A stretch of DNA of 64,000 nucleotides from NCBI RefSeq assembly GCF_005930355.1, contig NZ_VDBO01000001.1, positions 1,840,767-1,904,766 on the forward strand, given 5' to 3'. This DNA comes from Paenibacillus sinopodophylli. Its GTDB lineage: Bacteria; Bacillota; Bacilli; Paenibacillales; Paenibacillaceae. This document shows positions 36,637-47,328 of the stretch, one piece after another. Position numbers and translations under genes: made by a program. The notes below the pieces were generated by a model. That model was not told the origin of the DNA. It ran no database searches and saw nothing but the letters and a program-made list of their open reading frames with translations. Numbering within the stretch: the first letter of the stretch is position 1; every line of letters begins with the position of its first letter.

Positions 36637-39600
36637 TCAGATCTGGAAGACTACTTCGGCATCTATTCCGGTATTTTGCAGCTTCTGCGTTCTTGTTCCT
36701 TCATAAGTCATACTGAACGTATACGAGCCCGGTAGCAATTCCTTGCTGATTTCTCCTCCGCTTGTATTTCCGATAGTCCGCCAGCTTCCCGCATAATAGC
36801 TCACATTGCCGCTGTCTAACGGGTTCCCTTGACTATCCTTTAGCTGCACCTTGACGTTAACTGTCTGGAAGACAACTACAGCATCTGTCTCGATATTTTG
36901 CAGCTTCTGCGTTCTTGTTCCTTCATAAGTCATGCTGAACGTATACGAGCCCGGCAACAATTCCTTGCTGATTTCTCCTCCGCTTGTATCTCCGATAGTC
37001 CGCCAGCTTCCAGCATAATAGCTCACATTGCCGCTGTCTAACGGATTCCCTTGGCTATCCTTTAGCTGCATACTGACATTTACCGTCTGGAAGACAACTA
37101 CGGCATCTATTCCGGTATTTTGAAGCTTCTGCGTTCTTGTTCCTTCATAAGTCATGCTGAACGTATACGAGCCCGGTAGCAATTCCTTGCTGATTTCTCC
37201 TCCGCTTGTATTCCCGATAGTCCGCCAGCTTTCAGCATAATAGCTCACATTGCCGCTGTCTAACGGATTCCCTTGACTATCCTTTAGCTGCATACTGACA
37301 TTAACCGTCTGAAAGATAACTAAAGCATCTGTTCCGGTGTTTTGCACCTTCTGCATGCTCGTTCCTTCGTAACTCATGGAGAAGGTGTAGCTCTTATTCG
37401 CCAAAACTTTTTTTACTGTACCCGTATGATCGGTTATGCCGAAGTCTTTCCATCCACCGTCATAGTACGAGACAATACCGCCGCTCAGCGGATTTCCGTT
37501 GCTGTCTTTGAGCTGAACCTTAGTGGCTAGATCTGTCGTCGTTTCGGAGGATAACTGCAGCTTCCCGAACGCAGACGTGTTACTCCAGTTGTCAACCGTT
37601 CCCGACCATAACAGCTGACTGCTCCTGTCAAAACCGTCGTCTTCATCGTTATTTGCCACGTCAAATCCGATGGTCATGCCAGCAGAAGGCGTAATACCAA
37701 GCGAGCTCCATGGAAGCGCCATCTCCACACTGTACCCGCCCGGGATCGTGGACCATGCATGCAGTACGCCATCCTTGAGACCTCTCACTTCGAATAAATC
37801 GTTGTCGTTCCAGCCCTTGATATACTGGCGATCGTAGCTGTCATAGAAAGTGCCCTTATTGTTGTTGCCGTCTACATAAATCTCGACGGAATCGTCTAAG
37901 AATGTGCTAATGGAGTTATTGTACAGGTCATCGTCATTTACTTTGACCCCCACATATAAATAATCGTTATCCCACAGCACACCAAACTTGGCGGTATTAT
38001 TTGGGGTACCGATCACGGTTTTGTTTACCTGCTTCTCCATGACCCATACTGCTTCGTCCAACGATCCGTCAACCGTAACAGTATCTAATGTTTTCTTAAC
38101 ATTGAGTTGTGTGTAAGATAAGTCCATCGTAACGGCAACCGTGTTACTCTTCTCAGAAGCATTGTTTTCCCCATCCTTGGCCTTCACGGTAAACATGTAG
38201 GAAGTGCTTGGCATCAACCCGGTGACCGTATAGATTGTCGATGTTACCGTTCCGGCTAACGTGTTACCGTTATAGATTTCGTATTCCGTAACACCAACAT
38301 TATCTGTCGATGCCGTCCAAGACAATGTCGCTGTCCGATCAGTATGTGACTGCACTGTCAAATTCGTTGGAACCGTTGGCGCTTGTGTGTCCCCGATAGT
38401 TACAGATGATAACTCCAAATCCCCGAACATGGAGGTGTCAGTCCCGTTGCTGCCCGTTCCAGCCCACATCAGCTGTCCGTCACGGTCACCGCCGTTGTCA
38501 TCATCATTGACCGCAACATCGAAGCCAATGGACATGCCTGCAGTTGGAACAATGCCAAGCGAGCTCCATGGAATCGCCAATTCCACACTGTACCCATCTG
38601 GGATTGCAGCCCATGCATGATTTACGCCAGTAGACAGACCGTTTTGTTCATACAGTGTGCTGTCATTCCAGCCCTTAATAAACTGCCGATCAAAACTGTC
38701 GTAAGTTGTGCCTTTATTGTGATTAGCGTCGATGTAAATTTCAATTGAATCATCCAAATACACAGCAGCAGAATCGTTATGAAGCTGGCTGTCGTTCACC
38801 TTCACTCCAACATACAAATATTCGTTATCCCATAACACGCCATAATCCGCGGTATGATTTGGAGTGCCATAAGTGGTCTTGCTCAGCGTCTTCGTCATCG
38901 TCCATACAGCTTCATTTAACATGCCGTCAATGGTGACTGAGGCCAGTGTTTTATTCGGTTTAATCAAGTAAGGATCTGTCGTGACATGAAGCGGATTACT
39001 CGCTAGAGATACATTCCCCGCCGCATCCTTGGCCTTAACGGTGAAGGTATAGGCGGTGCCTCCAGTGAGACCGGTGACGGTATAGGTTGTTGATGTTACT
39101 GTTCCAGCCAAAGTCGAGCCGTTGTATACTTCATACTCGGCTACGCCTACATTATCCGATGAGGCACTCCATGACAGATCTACTGTCATCTCGCTCTTTG
39201 CAAGCGCTGTTAGATTACTCGGTAAGATCGGAGACGCGAAGTCGCGATCATGAATGACTTTCACTTCGTCGAAATCCCCTCTTACTTTATAAGAAAATAA
39301 GCCAATCTTCCCCACGGTATGACTCGTGTCCTGAACCGTTAATTCCTTAACCCCATCAACATAAAAATCAAGGGTTTTATTATTTAATAAGGCAGTGAAC
39401 GTGTAGGAAACATTCATGGACATGGCTAAACTCTTTTCAGCCAAGAGAGAGTAGGTGCCACCTACATATTTGACAATTTGTAGTTTACCTGCCCTGTAAC
39501 GGAAAGAGTAGTGATTGCTCGGATCAACGTACCTCGCGACGATGCCAATAGCCGGATCGGGATCAGACGATGTCATTTTGATGCTCGCTTCCACGCTGTA

Positions 39601-42456
39601 ATTATCCGAGGTGCTGGTATTTACTGTGCTGTAAGCCATAGCCGCCTGCCAGGTCGATTGCTTGTAAACCTTGGAGTCGCCCGCTGCTGCAACGGCCCAG
39701 GTTCCGTTCTGTGTGGTCCAGCCGTCGGCGATGCCGTCCTCGAAATTGTCGCTGAAGGCAAGCGTTCCCGGACCCGATAGGGTGGTCGCCACTAACGCGT
39801 TGCTTAACGCGGACGTACTGCCTGCGGTATCCCTCGATTTGACGGTAAACGTATACGCCGTACCTGGAAGAAGTCCCGTGACGGTAAATGTCGTGTCCGC
39901 TGTTGTCGTTCCCATAAACCTAGATCCGCTGTAAATGTTATATCCGGCAACGTTGGTAAGATTGGCAGGCGGGCTCCAACTCACGCTAATGCTAGTTCCC
40001 GTAGCCGACTGCAATGACAAATTGGTCGGAGGCGAGAGAGGAGCCGCTGTTGTGATGTTAAGCATATTGCTGGCCGCAGATTTATTGTTCGCTCCGTCTT
40101 TCGCTTTTACGGTAAACGTATACGCTGTGCTTGGCGTTAGACCCGTAGCTGTAAATGTCGTACTTGAATTGGTGCTGCCAATTAAAGTGCTGCCCCTGTA
40201 AACTTCATATCCCGCTACTCCGGTGTTATCCATGGATGCTGCCCATGATAAGAGTAAGGTAGTGGCGGTTTGCGACGGAGATGATAAGTTCGTCGGCGCC
40301 GTCGGCGGTTCAGTATCAGTCCCTTCACTCATCAAAGTTTCGCCATAGAAGACGCCTGAGCCGCCAGTACCGATGTAAACGCGGCCCCAAACCTGACGGT
40401 CACCTTCCATCGTATTCGATAAATTGCTTGCAGTTGGGTCGGGTACGTCAATCTTTACCCAGTTGGCACCGAAATCGTCAGAACGGAAGATCCCCGCAGT
40501 ATTATCCACCGTACCATAGACGAAGACCGTCGGATGGTTGTATCCAAGCCGATTTTTCCCGAAAGCAAACAGCTTGGCTCGCTGCACGTTGGGCAGCTTC
40601 TCCCAGCTGTCTCCGGAATCGCTGGAACGCATGAGCCCACCTGAATCAAGACTGACCCACACTTCGCCAGCCATCCCTGGAGCTGCCTTCACGCTGTAAT
40701 ACGAGATCTCCGTTCCCGAGATGGTGGATGCAATCGCCCACGTGACACCGCCGTCTGTACTACGATGAAACTTCCCCGTCAAACGATCTAGGAGGTAAAA
40801 TGTGTCGTTGTTTACCCTGTCGGATGCCAGTGGCTGATACCAGGTCCAGAAGTCGTGAATTGAGTTTGCTGGCGCGCCTGTAGAGGGATTCCAAGTTTGT
40901 CCCCGATCAGTTGAATAGAATGGCGCGCCAACCTGCGGTAACCAGACGATCGTCTCACTCGCGGCAGACACTGCAACACGCCCATTCTTACCCGGTGGAT
41001 TGACGAATGCTGTCCAGTTTACGCCGTTGTTGGTGGAATATCCTCCTCCTCCCGTTCCATACCAGCGAGTTCCGCCTACCCGAGCTATGAAATTCGGGTT
41101 ACTCTCCTGGAAATCTATCGAGGTCGTATCGCCTAAGTCCGGGTTTGAGAAATTGACGCTCGGAAAAGTGGTCAATGACGTATGGCGCATGCCGTCCATA
41201 TCGGCATGTCCGCTTAACAGAGGAGCGCCGATTGGTGTGCTGCGCAGCGCGAACGTCACTAGTTCCTCATGACCCTGTTCGTATGTGTACCAATGTGATG
41301 GACTGGCCGTGATATCATCCGTTTTCCATGTGCCTACGAAGTCGGTATACCATACCCGATTGGGGTTAACCGGATCGATCGTCAGGCTTGCTGTAAAGTT
41401 GGCAAATGAATCCCACCAAGGAACGTTCGGATGAGCAACGGTCATCACCCTGTCCCAATTTGCCCCCCCGTCCGTAGAACGATAAATCCAACCAGTAGGC
41501 GTATTCTGAACAGCGGCCATGACAATGTTCGGGTTGGTCGGATGAACAGTAATGCCATTATATAGGGCCGCACTTGGCGGCGTTATATTCGCCCAAGCTC
41601 CACCTGCAAACTTGGAAACGCCTGAAGGAGTGCCCGAAGAAACGTCCTCACTATAGCTCACGTACAAGGAGCCATCGGAAGCGACAGCCGCCCGATTGGG
41701 GTTCAGCGGGCTTCCGCTCATCAGAGCCCATGTCTGCCCCCCGTTCGTGCTTTGATACAGGCCGCTGCCCCGCACGCCGACATAGATGGACTGTGTTGCA
41801 TTCCCAGGTGTTCCGGTGTTCTTATCGAACACTACAAAATTTAATCCGTACGGAGCATTGCCGATGGTTGGAAAGGCGTCAACCCGCTCCCACGAATTAG
41901 GGCTGGCAGCGGTCGTGCTTTTCCACAGCCCGTCAAAGCGTGATCCCATGAAAATGATATTCCCATTGTTTGGATCGACCGCGAGCCGTTCTCCCAAATC
42001 CCTGCCTGGCCCATTGGCAAATTGCTTTTTGGAGAATCCGGTTTTCGTCCAGGTAGCTCCCCTATCCGTGGATTTCAGAATATCCCACTTCGGCCATTCG
42101 AATGTGCCAGCCGCTACATAGACCACATCCGGGTCCGACGGATCAAGAGCGATGCTGTCAATGCCGTATAAGTTAGCATCTGGCTCTGTCAACCAATCCA
42201 TGAGCTGGATCCACTTGTGATTGACCGGGTCCCAGCGGTGAGCCCCCCCAACATCAGTACGGATATATACGAGATCCGGCTCCGTCGGATGGATGGCCAT
42301 CCCTGTAACGAAACCTCCTCCGCCTATAGCGACATTGTTCCATTTGTATGGCTCCGTTACTGCAGCGCTGGCGGATGGTGCAGACAAGACAAACAACAGC
42401 ATCATAAGACCGACACCTATAAAGAGACGATTGGTAAGCGCTTTCAATATATTCAT
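36637..42456 (-). CDS. Large secreted GH74-like (xyloglucanase-type) enzyme with CBM9-like and repeat modules
   Basis: A 1939-residue exported protein with a signal peptide ending SAPSASAAV. The catalytic part (about 33-705) has the GH74 start [35 protein letters not shown], and many [17 protein letters not shown]-type sialidase-fold repeats. The first catalytic Asp (RTDVGG) is visible. The second would be in [11 protein letters not shown], which departs from the usual GDxGGFRH. Then come fibronectin III domains (713-800, 808-890), a concanavalin-like domain (892-1070), fibronectin III (1075-1155), CBM9-like (1160-1350), fibronectin III (1355-1440), a second CBM9-like (1450-1640), and four 74-residue repeats to the end. 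GGAGGG precedes the ATG. Endo-cleavage of xyloglucan is the family expectation. Confidence 0.9.
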   Translation of the reverse strand: MNILKALTNRLFIGVGLMMLLFVLSAPSASAAVTEPYKWNNVAIGGGGFVTGMAIHPTEPDLVYIRTDVGGAHRWDPVNHKWIQLMDWLTEPDANLYGIDSIALDPSDPDVVYVAAGTFEWPKWDILKSTDRGATWTKTGFSKKQFANGPGRDLGERLAVDPNNGNIIFMGSRFDGLWKSTTAASPNSWERVDAFPTIGNAPYGLNFVVFDKNTGTPGNATQSIYVGVRGSGLYQSTNGGQTWALMSGSPLNPNRAAVASDGSLYVSYSEDVSSGTPSGVSKFAGGAWANITPPSAALYNGITVHPTNPNIVMAAVQNTPTGWIYRSTDGGANWDRVMTVAHPNVPWWDSFANFTASLTIDPVNPNRVWYTDFVGTWKTDDITASPSHWYTYEQGHEELVTFALRSTPIGAPLLSGHADMDGMRHTSLTTFPSVNFSNPDLGDTTSIDFQESNPNFIARVGGTRWYGTGGGGYSTNNGVNWTAFVNPPGKNGRVAVSAASETIVWLPQVGAPFYSTDRGQTWNPSTGAPANSIHDFWTWYQPLASDRVNNDTFYLLDRLTGKFHRSTDGGVTWAIASTISGTEISYYSVKAAPGMAGEVWVSLDSGGLMRSSDSGDSWEKLPNVQRAKLFAFGKNRLGYNHPTVFVYGTVDNTAGIFRSDDFGANWVKIDVPDPTASNLSNTMEGDRQVWGRVYIGTGGSGVFYGETLMSEGTDTEPPTAPTNLSSPSQTATTLLLSWAASMDNTGVAGYEVYRGSTLIGSTNSSTTFTATGLTPSTAYTFTVKAKDGANNKSAASNMLNITTAAPLSPPTNLSLQSATGTSISVSWSPPANLTNVAGYNIYSGSRFMGTTTADTTFTVTGLLPGTAYTFTVKSRDTAGSTSALSNALVATTLSGPGTLAFSDNFEDGIADGWTTQNGTWAVAAAGDSKVYKQSTWQAAMAYSTVNTSTSDNYSVEASIKMTSSDPDPAIGIVARYVDPSNHYSFRYRAGKLQIVKYVGGTYSLLAEKSLAMSMNVSYTFTALLNNKTLDFYVDGVKELTVQDTSHTVGKIGLFSYKVRGDFDEVKVIHDRDFASPILPSNLTALAKSEMTVDLSWSASSDNVGVAEYEVYNGSTLAGTVTSTTYTVTGLTGGTAYTFTVKAKDAAGNVSLASNPLHVTTDPYLIKPNKTLASVTIDGMLNEAVWTMTKTLSKTTYGTPNHTADYGVLWDNEYLYVGVKVNDSQLHNDSAAVYLDDSIEIYIDANHNKGTTYDSFDRQFIKGWNDSTLYEQNGLSTGVNHAWAAIPDGYSVELAIPWSSLGIVPTAGMSIGFDVAVNDDDNGGDRDGQLMWAGTGSNGTDTSMFGDLELSSVTIGDTQAPTVPTNLTVQSHTDRTATLSWTASTDNVGVTEYEIYNGNTLAGTVTSTIYTVTGLMPSTSYMFTVKAKDGENNASEKSNTVAVTMDLSYTQLNVKKTLDTVTVDGSLDEAVWVMEKQVNKTVIGTPNNTAKFGVLWDNDYLYVGVKVNDDDLYNNSISTFLDDSVEIYVDGNNNKGTFYDSYDRQYIKGWNDNDLFEVRGLKDGVLHAWSTIPGGYSVEMALPWSSLGITPSAGMTIGFDVANNDEDDGFDRSSQLLWSGTVDNWSNTSAFGKLQLSSETTTDLATKVQLKDSNGNPLSGGIVSYYDGGWKDFGITDHTGTVKKVLANKSYTFSMSYEGTSMQKVQNTGTDALVIFQTVNVSMQLKDSQGNPLDSGNVSYYAESWRTIGNTSGGEISKELLPGSYTFSMTYEGTRTQKLQNTGIDAVVVFQTVNVSMQLKDSQGNPLDSGNVSYYAGSWRTIGDTSGGEISKELLPGSYTFSMTYEGTRTQKLQNIETDAVVVFQTVNVKVQLKDSQGNPLDSGNVSYYAGSWRTIGNTSGGEISKELLPGSYTFSMTYEGTRTQKLQNTGIDAEVVFQI
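36640..37527 (-). repeat. Four tandem 222-bp coding repeats, same module as at 11347-12234
   Basis: The period is exactly 222 bases (74 residues). The three C-terminal copies are almost identical in DNA ([20 protein letters not shown] core, [18 protein letters not shown]), and the fourth, innermost copy is diverged with [11 protein letters not shown]. The same order (one diverged inner copy, then near-identical copies) is found in the giant protein. Confidence 0.92.
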
Positions 42457-42527
42457 TGCAAACCCTCCTGTTATTTAAAAGTCTCAAGGCATTAAATAGG
42501 GCAAACGGGACAGGACTTTACTTGATA

Positions 42528-43544
42528 CTAGAGAAGCACCTTCATAAACTTTGCCAAATTCTCTCCGATTTCAATCATGCCATGGTCACCGGGGTGGAGT
42601 AGATCGTGTGAAAGTCCGTACGTAGACTTCAGCAGCTCTCGTCCATCTATATAATGAACATTCTTCAGCACAGAATCTTCCGCAATGGACTGAAGTATAG
42701 CCCGATATTCGTCCGCAGTCGCTGACGAATTACGATCTGGCCAACATAGACCTAGGTCATAGAATATAGGGAATAGTCCGATGCAAACGATCGGTTTACT
42801 TGAATGTTGAGCTGCTATCCTGCGTACGAAATCGCCTGCACGCTCTTCAAAGTGGGCTGCGGATACGCCTTGGTTCAGCATATTAGCCGAGACGCTTAAC
42901 GAAGCGATATCCCAATCATCACAGTCCGCTATGTAGTCGGCAATCGCCGGCTCACAATAGGCAGCGCCAGAGGCGCCGAGATTGATCACATCAGCATGCA
43001 ATCGCCAGCCTGCTTGTTTCACATAAGCTAGCGCAGGATGACTAGCAGCAATCCCCTGGGTAATAGAAGTTCCGTAGGCAAGATAACGCAGTGACGGAAG
43101 CTCGTCCTTGCGAGGTGGTCGTACACTGTCGCCATCCACATGGATGAGATGTATCTCTCCGCCTTGAAAGAGCAGCCTCCATACCTGCGGTGCAAAAGAA
43201 CCAGCTGCGCGTCCGACCCGCTCCAGTGGTAAAAAGCCCGGTAACGGAACAGAAAGCTCCAATGTCGTCGGCTCCTTGCCTATAAGGTAGGTACCAGCCG
43301 CGAAGTCTCCGAAATACAAATATGCGCGTGTAGAATCACTGCAGCTAGACAAGGTTACCTTCACCGGTTTCCAGTCGTTGACGAAACGAATTTCACAGCA
43401 TGCCGATTGCTTATATTCGGCTTGTGCCGCTTCTCTTACTTGAACCAACACCTCCTTGGGTATACGCTGCAGCAGTACACCAGCCTTGCCAGGTATGCTT
43501 ACGACTTCAGCAACGTTATGCAGCTCTACGTTTTGGTAAATCAT
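42528..43544 (-). CDS. SGNH/GDSL hydrolase with N-terminal beta-sandwich
   Basis: Cytoplasmic carbohydrate esterase of 338 residues. The N-terminal 150 residues are a beta-rich accessory domain. The SGNH part begins at LAYGTSITQG (nucleophile Ser), then NLGASGAAYCEP (block II), SVSANMLNQG at the block III position (Asn kept, but SAN rather than GxND) and HDLLHPGDHG (Asp and His). AGGAGG stands just before a double ATG; the second (43544) has the better spacing. It is paralogous to the gene at 47329 and to the partial gene at window position 1. It follows the second importer, from which it is separated by an inverted repeat at 43569-43632. Confidence 0.87.
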   Translation of the reverse strand: MIYQNVELHNVAEVVSIPGKAGVLLQRIPKEVLVQVREAAQAEYKQSACCEIRFVNDWKPVKVTLSSCSDSTRAYLYFGDFAAGTYLIGKEPTTLELSVPLPGFLPLERVGRAAGSFAPQVWRLLFQGGEIHLIHVDGDSVRPPRKDELPSLRYLAYGTSITQGIAASHPALAYVKQAGWRLHADVINLGASGAAYCEPAIADYIADCDDWDIASLSVSANMLNQGVSAAHFEERAGDFVRRIAAQHSSKPIVCIGLFPIFYDLGLCWPDRNSSATADEYRAILQSIAEDSVLKNVHYIDGRELLKSTYGLSHDLLHPGDHGMIEIGENLAKFMKVLL

Positions 43545-43568
43545 CATTTCCTCCTTTCCACATACAGT

Positions 43569-43632
43569 GCGATAAACCTCTCGAAATCATTTGAAGCTGG
43601 AAGCGACTACGTTGATAGAGAGGTTTATTCGC
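43569..43632 (-). repeat. Long-armed inverted repeat between binding-protein and esterase genes
   Basis: Arms 43569-43582 (GCGATAAACCTCTC) and 43618-43632 pair over about 14 positions with one bulged base, leaving a 35-base loop. There is no T-tract. It could attenuate or stabilise transcript between the importer genes and the downstream esterase gene. Confidence 0.5.
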
Positions 43633-43660
43633 CAAGCAGGGTGCAATAATAGATCGTTTA

Positions 43661-45214
43661 TTATTGAATGAAGCCGAGCTCCTTCATCTGCTTGCTAGCC
43701 TGATCCATAAACACTTGATAATTAAACTTGCTGTTTAAATCACCAGCCAAGCTATCAAAGCTGTCAATCGATTTTTTCCCATATACAATCTCCATAGACA
43801 AATCTCCAATATAGCGGTATGCGTCAGCGGCATTAAAATCGCTTGGAAGATCTATGAAGCCGTTATACAGGTTCAGCCTGCTCAGCTTGGAGGCTTGATC
43901 AATAATAGGAGCTGCGTAGTCAAATTTTGTTGCAAGATATTCAGATTCAGGACGGCCTGTTAATTGATACAACCAAATATAGCCTGCTTCTGCAGCCCCA
44001 AGCTCTGATATCTTCACCTTACTGCCTTCGGTCGTAAAGTGCTTATCCTTAATGCCGTACTGTACTAATTGAGAACCTTCTGGCGAAGAAACATAATTGA
44101 GAAGGTCAAATATTTTTTGCAGCTTTTCCTCATCCTTTTCGAGCGTCCTCGACAATGCGATCAGCCCGGATGTTGACCCTACATCGTAAGGACCTTCGAT
44201 TTGACCAGCAGGACCTTTAATCGTCGGAACCATAATCCACTCTGCATTGGGATTCGCTGCTTTAACATTCTCAGCCCCTTCTTTACGGATAAATGCACCC
44301 CAATCAATGAAAACAATGCCAACCTGGCCTTTAATTCCTTTGTCTGAAGCAGCCGTACCTTTATTGCTGAATATTTCCGGATCTACAACACCGGCATCGA
44401 AAAATTTCTTAACCTCAGCAAGCGCTGCTTTCATATTTGGGTCCTGCGGAGAAGTGATCGATTTCCCATCCTTGATATAAACGCCAGTAGCCATATCCAG
44501 AGATGGAACGCCTAATGAACCAAAGACTGGAGCGAATGCTTGCCAACCAAGCCCGGAAATACCGAATGTATCCTTCTTACCGTTTCCGTCCGGATCCTCT
44601 TCCGTAAACGCTTTAGCAACTTTCAGAAGCTCTTCAGTTGTCGTTGGCACTTCAAGTTTAAGCTTCTCAAGCCAGTCTTTTCGAATATAATAAGAGGTTG
44701 TCATCAAAGCCTGTGTTTTAGCGATCGCATACGTTTTGCCGTCAAAAACGCCTTTCTTAAAACTATCATCCCCAACCATCGTCTTTACTTCCCCTAATCG
44801 ATCAAGGTAAGGCGTAAGATCAAGCAGCGCTCCTTTTTCCGCCAGCATCTGCAGCGTGGCGCGGCTGTCAAGCTCCATAATGTCTGGGTAATCTCCGGCA
44901 GCTATTCTAGTATTCAGCAGGCTTTTGAAATCATCCGGCGACGCTGGTGAAGTGAGCGTAATATCTACATTCAGTTTCTCGTCTAGCGCTTGCTTGATAA
45001 AGTCATTGCCTGCATCCGGCAGCTTCGTTCCCCAACCAACTTTCGTTATTTCGAGCTTTGTTGGTGCTGCCTGGGCTTCCGATGTTTTGGTCGGTTCCTG
45101 GGATGCAGTCGGTGTACCTTCATTGTTACTTTCGTTTTGTGCACATCCCCCTAACACAAGCGATAAAGATAAGATGCTGACGAGAGCGCTTAAAGTCCAT
45201 TTTTGCTTTTTCAT
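43661..45214 (-). CDS. Extracellular sugar-binding lipoprotein of the second ABC importer
   Basis: Solute-binding lipoprotein of 517 residues with lipobox VLGGC, a Ser/Thr/Glu/Pro-rich tether, and a family 1 binding fold (ITKVGWGTKLPDAGNDFIKQ, YPDIMELDSRATLQML, TYAIAKTQALMTTSYYIRKD). It is anchored outside the membrane and feeds the permeases at 45265-47090. The ATG at 45214 is chosen because it begins a proper lipoprotein signal (MKKQKWTLSALVSIL) and follows GAGGT. Its start lies 51 bases after the inner permease gene. The related LplA/YtcQ-type proteins bind pectin-derived or other plant oligosaccharides; the ligand is not known. Confidence 0.92.
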   Translation of the reverse strand: MKKQKWTLSALVSILSLSLVLGGCAQNESNNEGTPTASQEPTKTSEAQAAPTKLEITKVGWGTKLPDAGNDFIKQALDEKLNVDITLTSPASPDDFKSLLNTRIAAGDYPDIMELDSRATLQMLAEKGALLDLTPYLDRLGEVKTMVGDDSFKKGVFDGKTYAIAKTQALMTTSYYIRKDWLEKLKLEVPTTTEELLKVAKAFTEEDPDGNGKKDTFGISGLGWQAFAPVFGSLGVPSLDMATGVYIKDGKSITSPQDPNMKAALAEVKKFFDAGVVDPEIFSNKGTAASDKGIKGQVGIVFIDWGAFIRKEGAENVKAANPNAEWIMVPTIKGPAGQIEGPYDVGSTSGLIALSRTLEKDEEKLQKIFDLLNYVSSPEGSQLVQYGIKDKHFTTEGSKVKISELGAAEAGYIWLYQLTGRPESEYLATKFDYAAPIIDQASKLSRLNLYNGFIDLPSDFNAADAYRYIGDLSMEIVYGKKSIDSFDSLAGDLNSKFNYQVFMDQASKQMKELGFIQ

Positions 45215-45264
45215 TTTCCGATTACCTCTTTCATTGTTTAGTATTAAAAATGGCTTCCTATCAA

Positions 45265-46125
45265 TCAACCCTTGATTGCACCGATCAACATCCCTTTTGT
45301 AAAATGCTTCTGGACGAACGGGTACACAAGGATAATAGGCAGGCTTGCCGATATAACAGCTGCCATCTGCAGCGTTACAGTCGGTAGAGTTACGTCCGTC
45401 TGCTGGCTCAAATTCGAGCTCTCGAGCAATAGATTGCGAACAATAACCTGAAGCGGATATAGCTCCTTGTTCGTAATATACAGGACCGCGGAGAAGAAAT
45501 CATTCCAGTGCCCCACCATATAGAAGAGACTTACCGTCATGATAGAGGGTATGGACAAAGGAAGCACCAGCTTTATTAATGCCGTCGTTTCTCCCGCACC
45601 GTCTATCCGCGCGGAATCGTGCAGCTCCTCAGGCAAGCTTTCGAAGAAGCTTTTCATAATCAGCAGATTGAAGGTCCAGATTGCGCTTGGTACGATCATC
45701 GACCAAACTGTATTCATCAGCCCAGTATCTCGAACGACTAAATAAGTAGGAATAAGTCCGCCGCTGAACAACATAGTGAATACAACTATCATTAGAAAAA
45801 ACGTACGGCCGCGAAGCTTTCTGCGGCTTAACGGATAAGCCATCAGAATCGTCAGCACCATGTTAATGAAAGAACCCACTACCGTTACAAACACGGTTAC
45901 CCAGAATGCCTTAGGAATGACCGAGTCGGCAAACAACTCCTTGTAGGCATCGAAAGTAATAGACTTCGGAAAGAGAATAAATCCTCCATTCTTTAATACT
46001 TCTGAATACGGCGTAAGCGAGATAGACAGTACATAGAGAAGAGGAAGAATGGCAGATATCGCCACCAATACTAGAACGACATAAATGAATATATCGAATA
46101 TTCGATCGGAACGGCCTCTTACCAT
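45265..46125 (-). CDS. Carbohydrate ABC transporter permease (YtcP/LplC type), second importer
   Basis: Inner membrane permease of 286 residues with about six helices and the EAA loop LHDSARIDGAGETTAL followed by KLVLPLSIPS. The ATG at 46125 is preferred because GGGGGGAT lies directly upstream. It overlaps the preceding permease gene by 7 bases, which indicates coupled translation. The C-terminus FVQKHFTKGMLIGAIKG is typical of this family. No ATPase gene is encoded in the window. Confidence 0.92.
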   Translation of the reverse strand: MVRGRSDRIFDIFIYVVLVLVAISAILPLLYVLSISLTPYSEVLKNGGFILFPKSITFDAYKELFADSVIPKAFWVTVFVTVVGSFINMVLTILMAYPLSRRKLRGRTFFLMIVVFTMLFSGGLIPTYLVVRDTGLMNTVWSMIVPSAIWTFNLLIMKSFFESLPEELHDSARIDGAGETTALIKLVLPLSIPSIMTVSLFYMVGHWNDFFSAVLYITNKELYPLQVIVRNLLLESSNLSQQTDVTLPTVTLQMAAVISASLPIILVYPFVQKHFTKGMLIGAIKG

Positions 46126-47090
46126 ATCGATCCCCCCCATATCTTGGCTACCCTATTCGCTATCAGGATAAGGATCATACCGATCAATGATTTGAATAAG
46201 CCAACAGCGGATGCCAAGCTGAAATTCATCTGTTGAAGCCCCGTTCGATACACCCATGTGTCGATAATGTCAGCTACTTTATACACCTGCGTATTATACA
46301 TGATATAGATTTGATCGAAGCTCCCTTCCATAATGTGACCGATCTTCAAGATGAGCAGGAGCACAATTGTCGTCTGAATACCTGGAAGTGTAATATGCCA
46401 GATCATTCGCAAGCGACCTCCCCCATCCACCCGACAGGCTTCATAGAGTGTGTTGTCTATTGAGGCCATAGCCGCCATGTAGATAATAGCTCCCCATCCA
46501 ATGTTCTGCCAGATATCGCTGCCAACCAGCAAGCTGCGGAACCAATCCGTTGAGGTAATAAACGGGATCGATTTGAAGCCGGAATTGACAAGCAAATGAT
46601 TCACAATGCCCGATGTCTCAGATAAAAGGGCAATTACGATTCCATAAATGATGACCCAAGACAAGAAGTGAGGCATGTAGCTAATCGTTTGCACCCATTT
46701 TTTGAGCCATCGACTTCTGCACTCGTTGAACAAAATAGCTAGAAAAATGGGAGGTAATGTTCCAAAGATCAACTTATATATACTGATCAAAAGGGTATTC
46801 CCCAATATTTCGGTAAAATAAGGAGAATTGAAAAATTGCAGGAAATATTTGTTCCATGGATCGCTCCAAGGACTGTTCCAAAGCCCACCCACAATGTCAT
46901 AATCCTTGAATGCAATGATTAACCCATACATAGGCAGATATTTATAAATCACATACCAGATCAAACCTGGCAACAACATCAAATACAAAGCTCGGCTCCG
47001 CCATATGTCCTTCCAAAAACGAAATCTTCGTTCAAAAGTAATAGTTCCTTTCAAGTTCGATACTTGTTCTTGACTGGATACATTACTCAT
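46119..47090 (-). CDS. Sugar ABC transporter permease (LplB type), second importer
   Basis: Permease of 323 residues with a 30-residue cytoplasmic N-terminal extension, then about six helices. The family motif YKYLPMYGLIIAFKDYDIV lies near residue 55, and the EAA loop appears as YEACRVDGGGRLRMIWHI followed by TLPGI. The ATG at 47090 is chosen because AGGAGG lies eight bases before it. It is the first gene of the second importer operon, and the 238-base gap to the divergent esterase gene at 47329 must hold both promoters. Confidence 0.92.
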   Translation of the reverse strand: MSNVSSQEQVSNLKGTITFERRFRFWKDIWRSRALYLMLLPGLIWYVIYKYLPMYGLIIAFKDYDIVGGLWNSPWSDPWNKYFLQFFNSPYFTEILGNTLLISIYKLIFGTLPPIFLAILFNECRSRWLKKWVQTISYMPHFLSWVIIYGIVIALLSETSGIVNHLLVNSGFKSIPFITSTDWFRSLLVGSDIWQNIGWGAIIYMAAMASIDNTLYEACRVDGGGRLRMIWHITLPGIQTTIVLLLILKIGHIMEGSFDQIYIMYNTQVYKVADIIDTWVYRTGLQQMNFSLASAVGLFKSLIGMILILIANRVAKIWGGSIW

Positions 47091-47261
47091 GTTGATCACC
47101 TCCTTCTACTTTTGTTAATAGCATAACGCGTTTACGAATTTCGCATAATCAATAAATCTCTGCATCCTGTATCACAGAATTAGTTAAAAATGATAATTTA
47201 AATATAAATGAGGTGCAGTTATGCTCTTATTTTCTGTTCCTAGGGTCTTAATTTCACTAGC

Positions 47262-47289
47262 TTGACAAAGTAAGATTCTCAGCGTTAAT
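47262..47289 (+). promoter_or_regulatory. Possible sigma-A promoter of the SGNH esterase gene
   Basis: A perfect TTGACA (47262-47267) is followed after 16 bases by GTTAAT (47284-47289), which matches four of six positions of the -10 consensus. The distance to the start codon at 47329 is suitable. Confidence 0.4.
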
Positions 47290-47328
47290 GTCTATCCAAA
47301 AGGGATGAGTCAAGGAGGCGGCAAGCTG

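Noticed and set aside
36640..37527. Regular repeats considered as CRISPR
   Set aside because: The 222-base period, open reading frame through all copies and lack of unique spacers show protein-coding tandem repeats. I saw no CRISPR array in the window.
47121..47137. cre-like or LacI-operator-like sequence around AACGCGTT upstream of the second importer
   Set aside because: The central palindrome is suggestive, but the outer positions do not match the CcpA consensus well enough to call a site.
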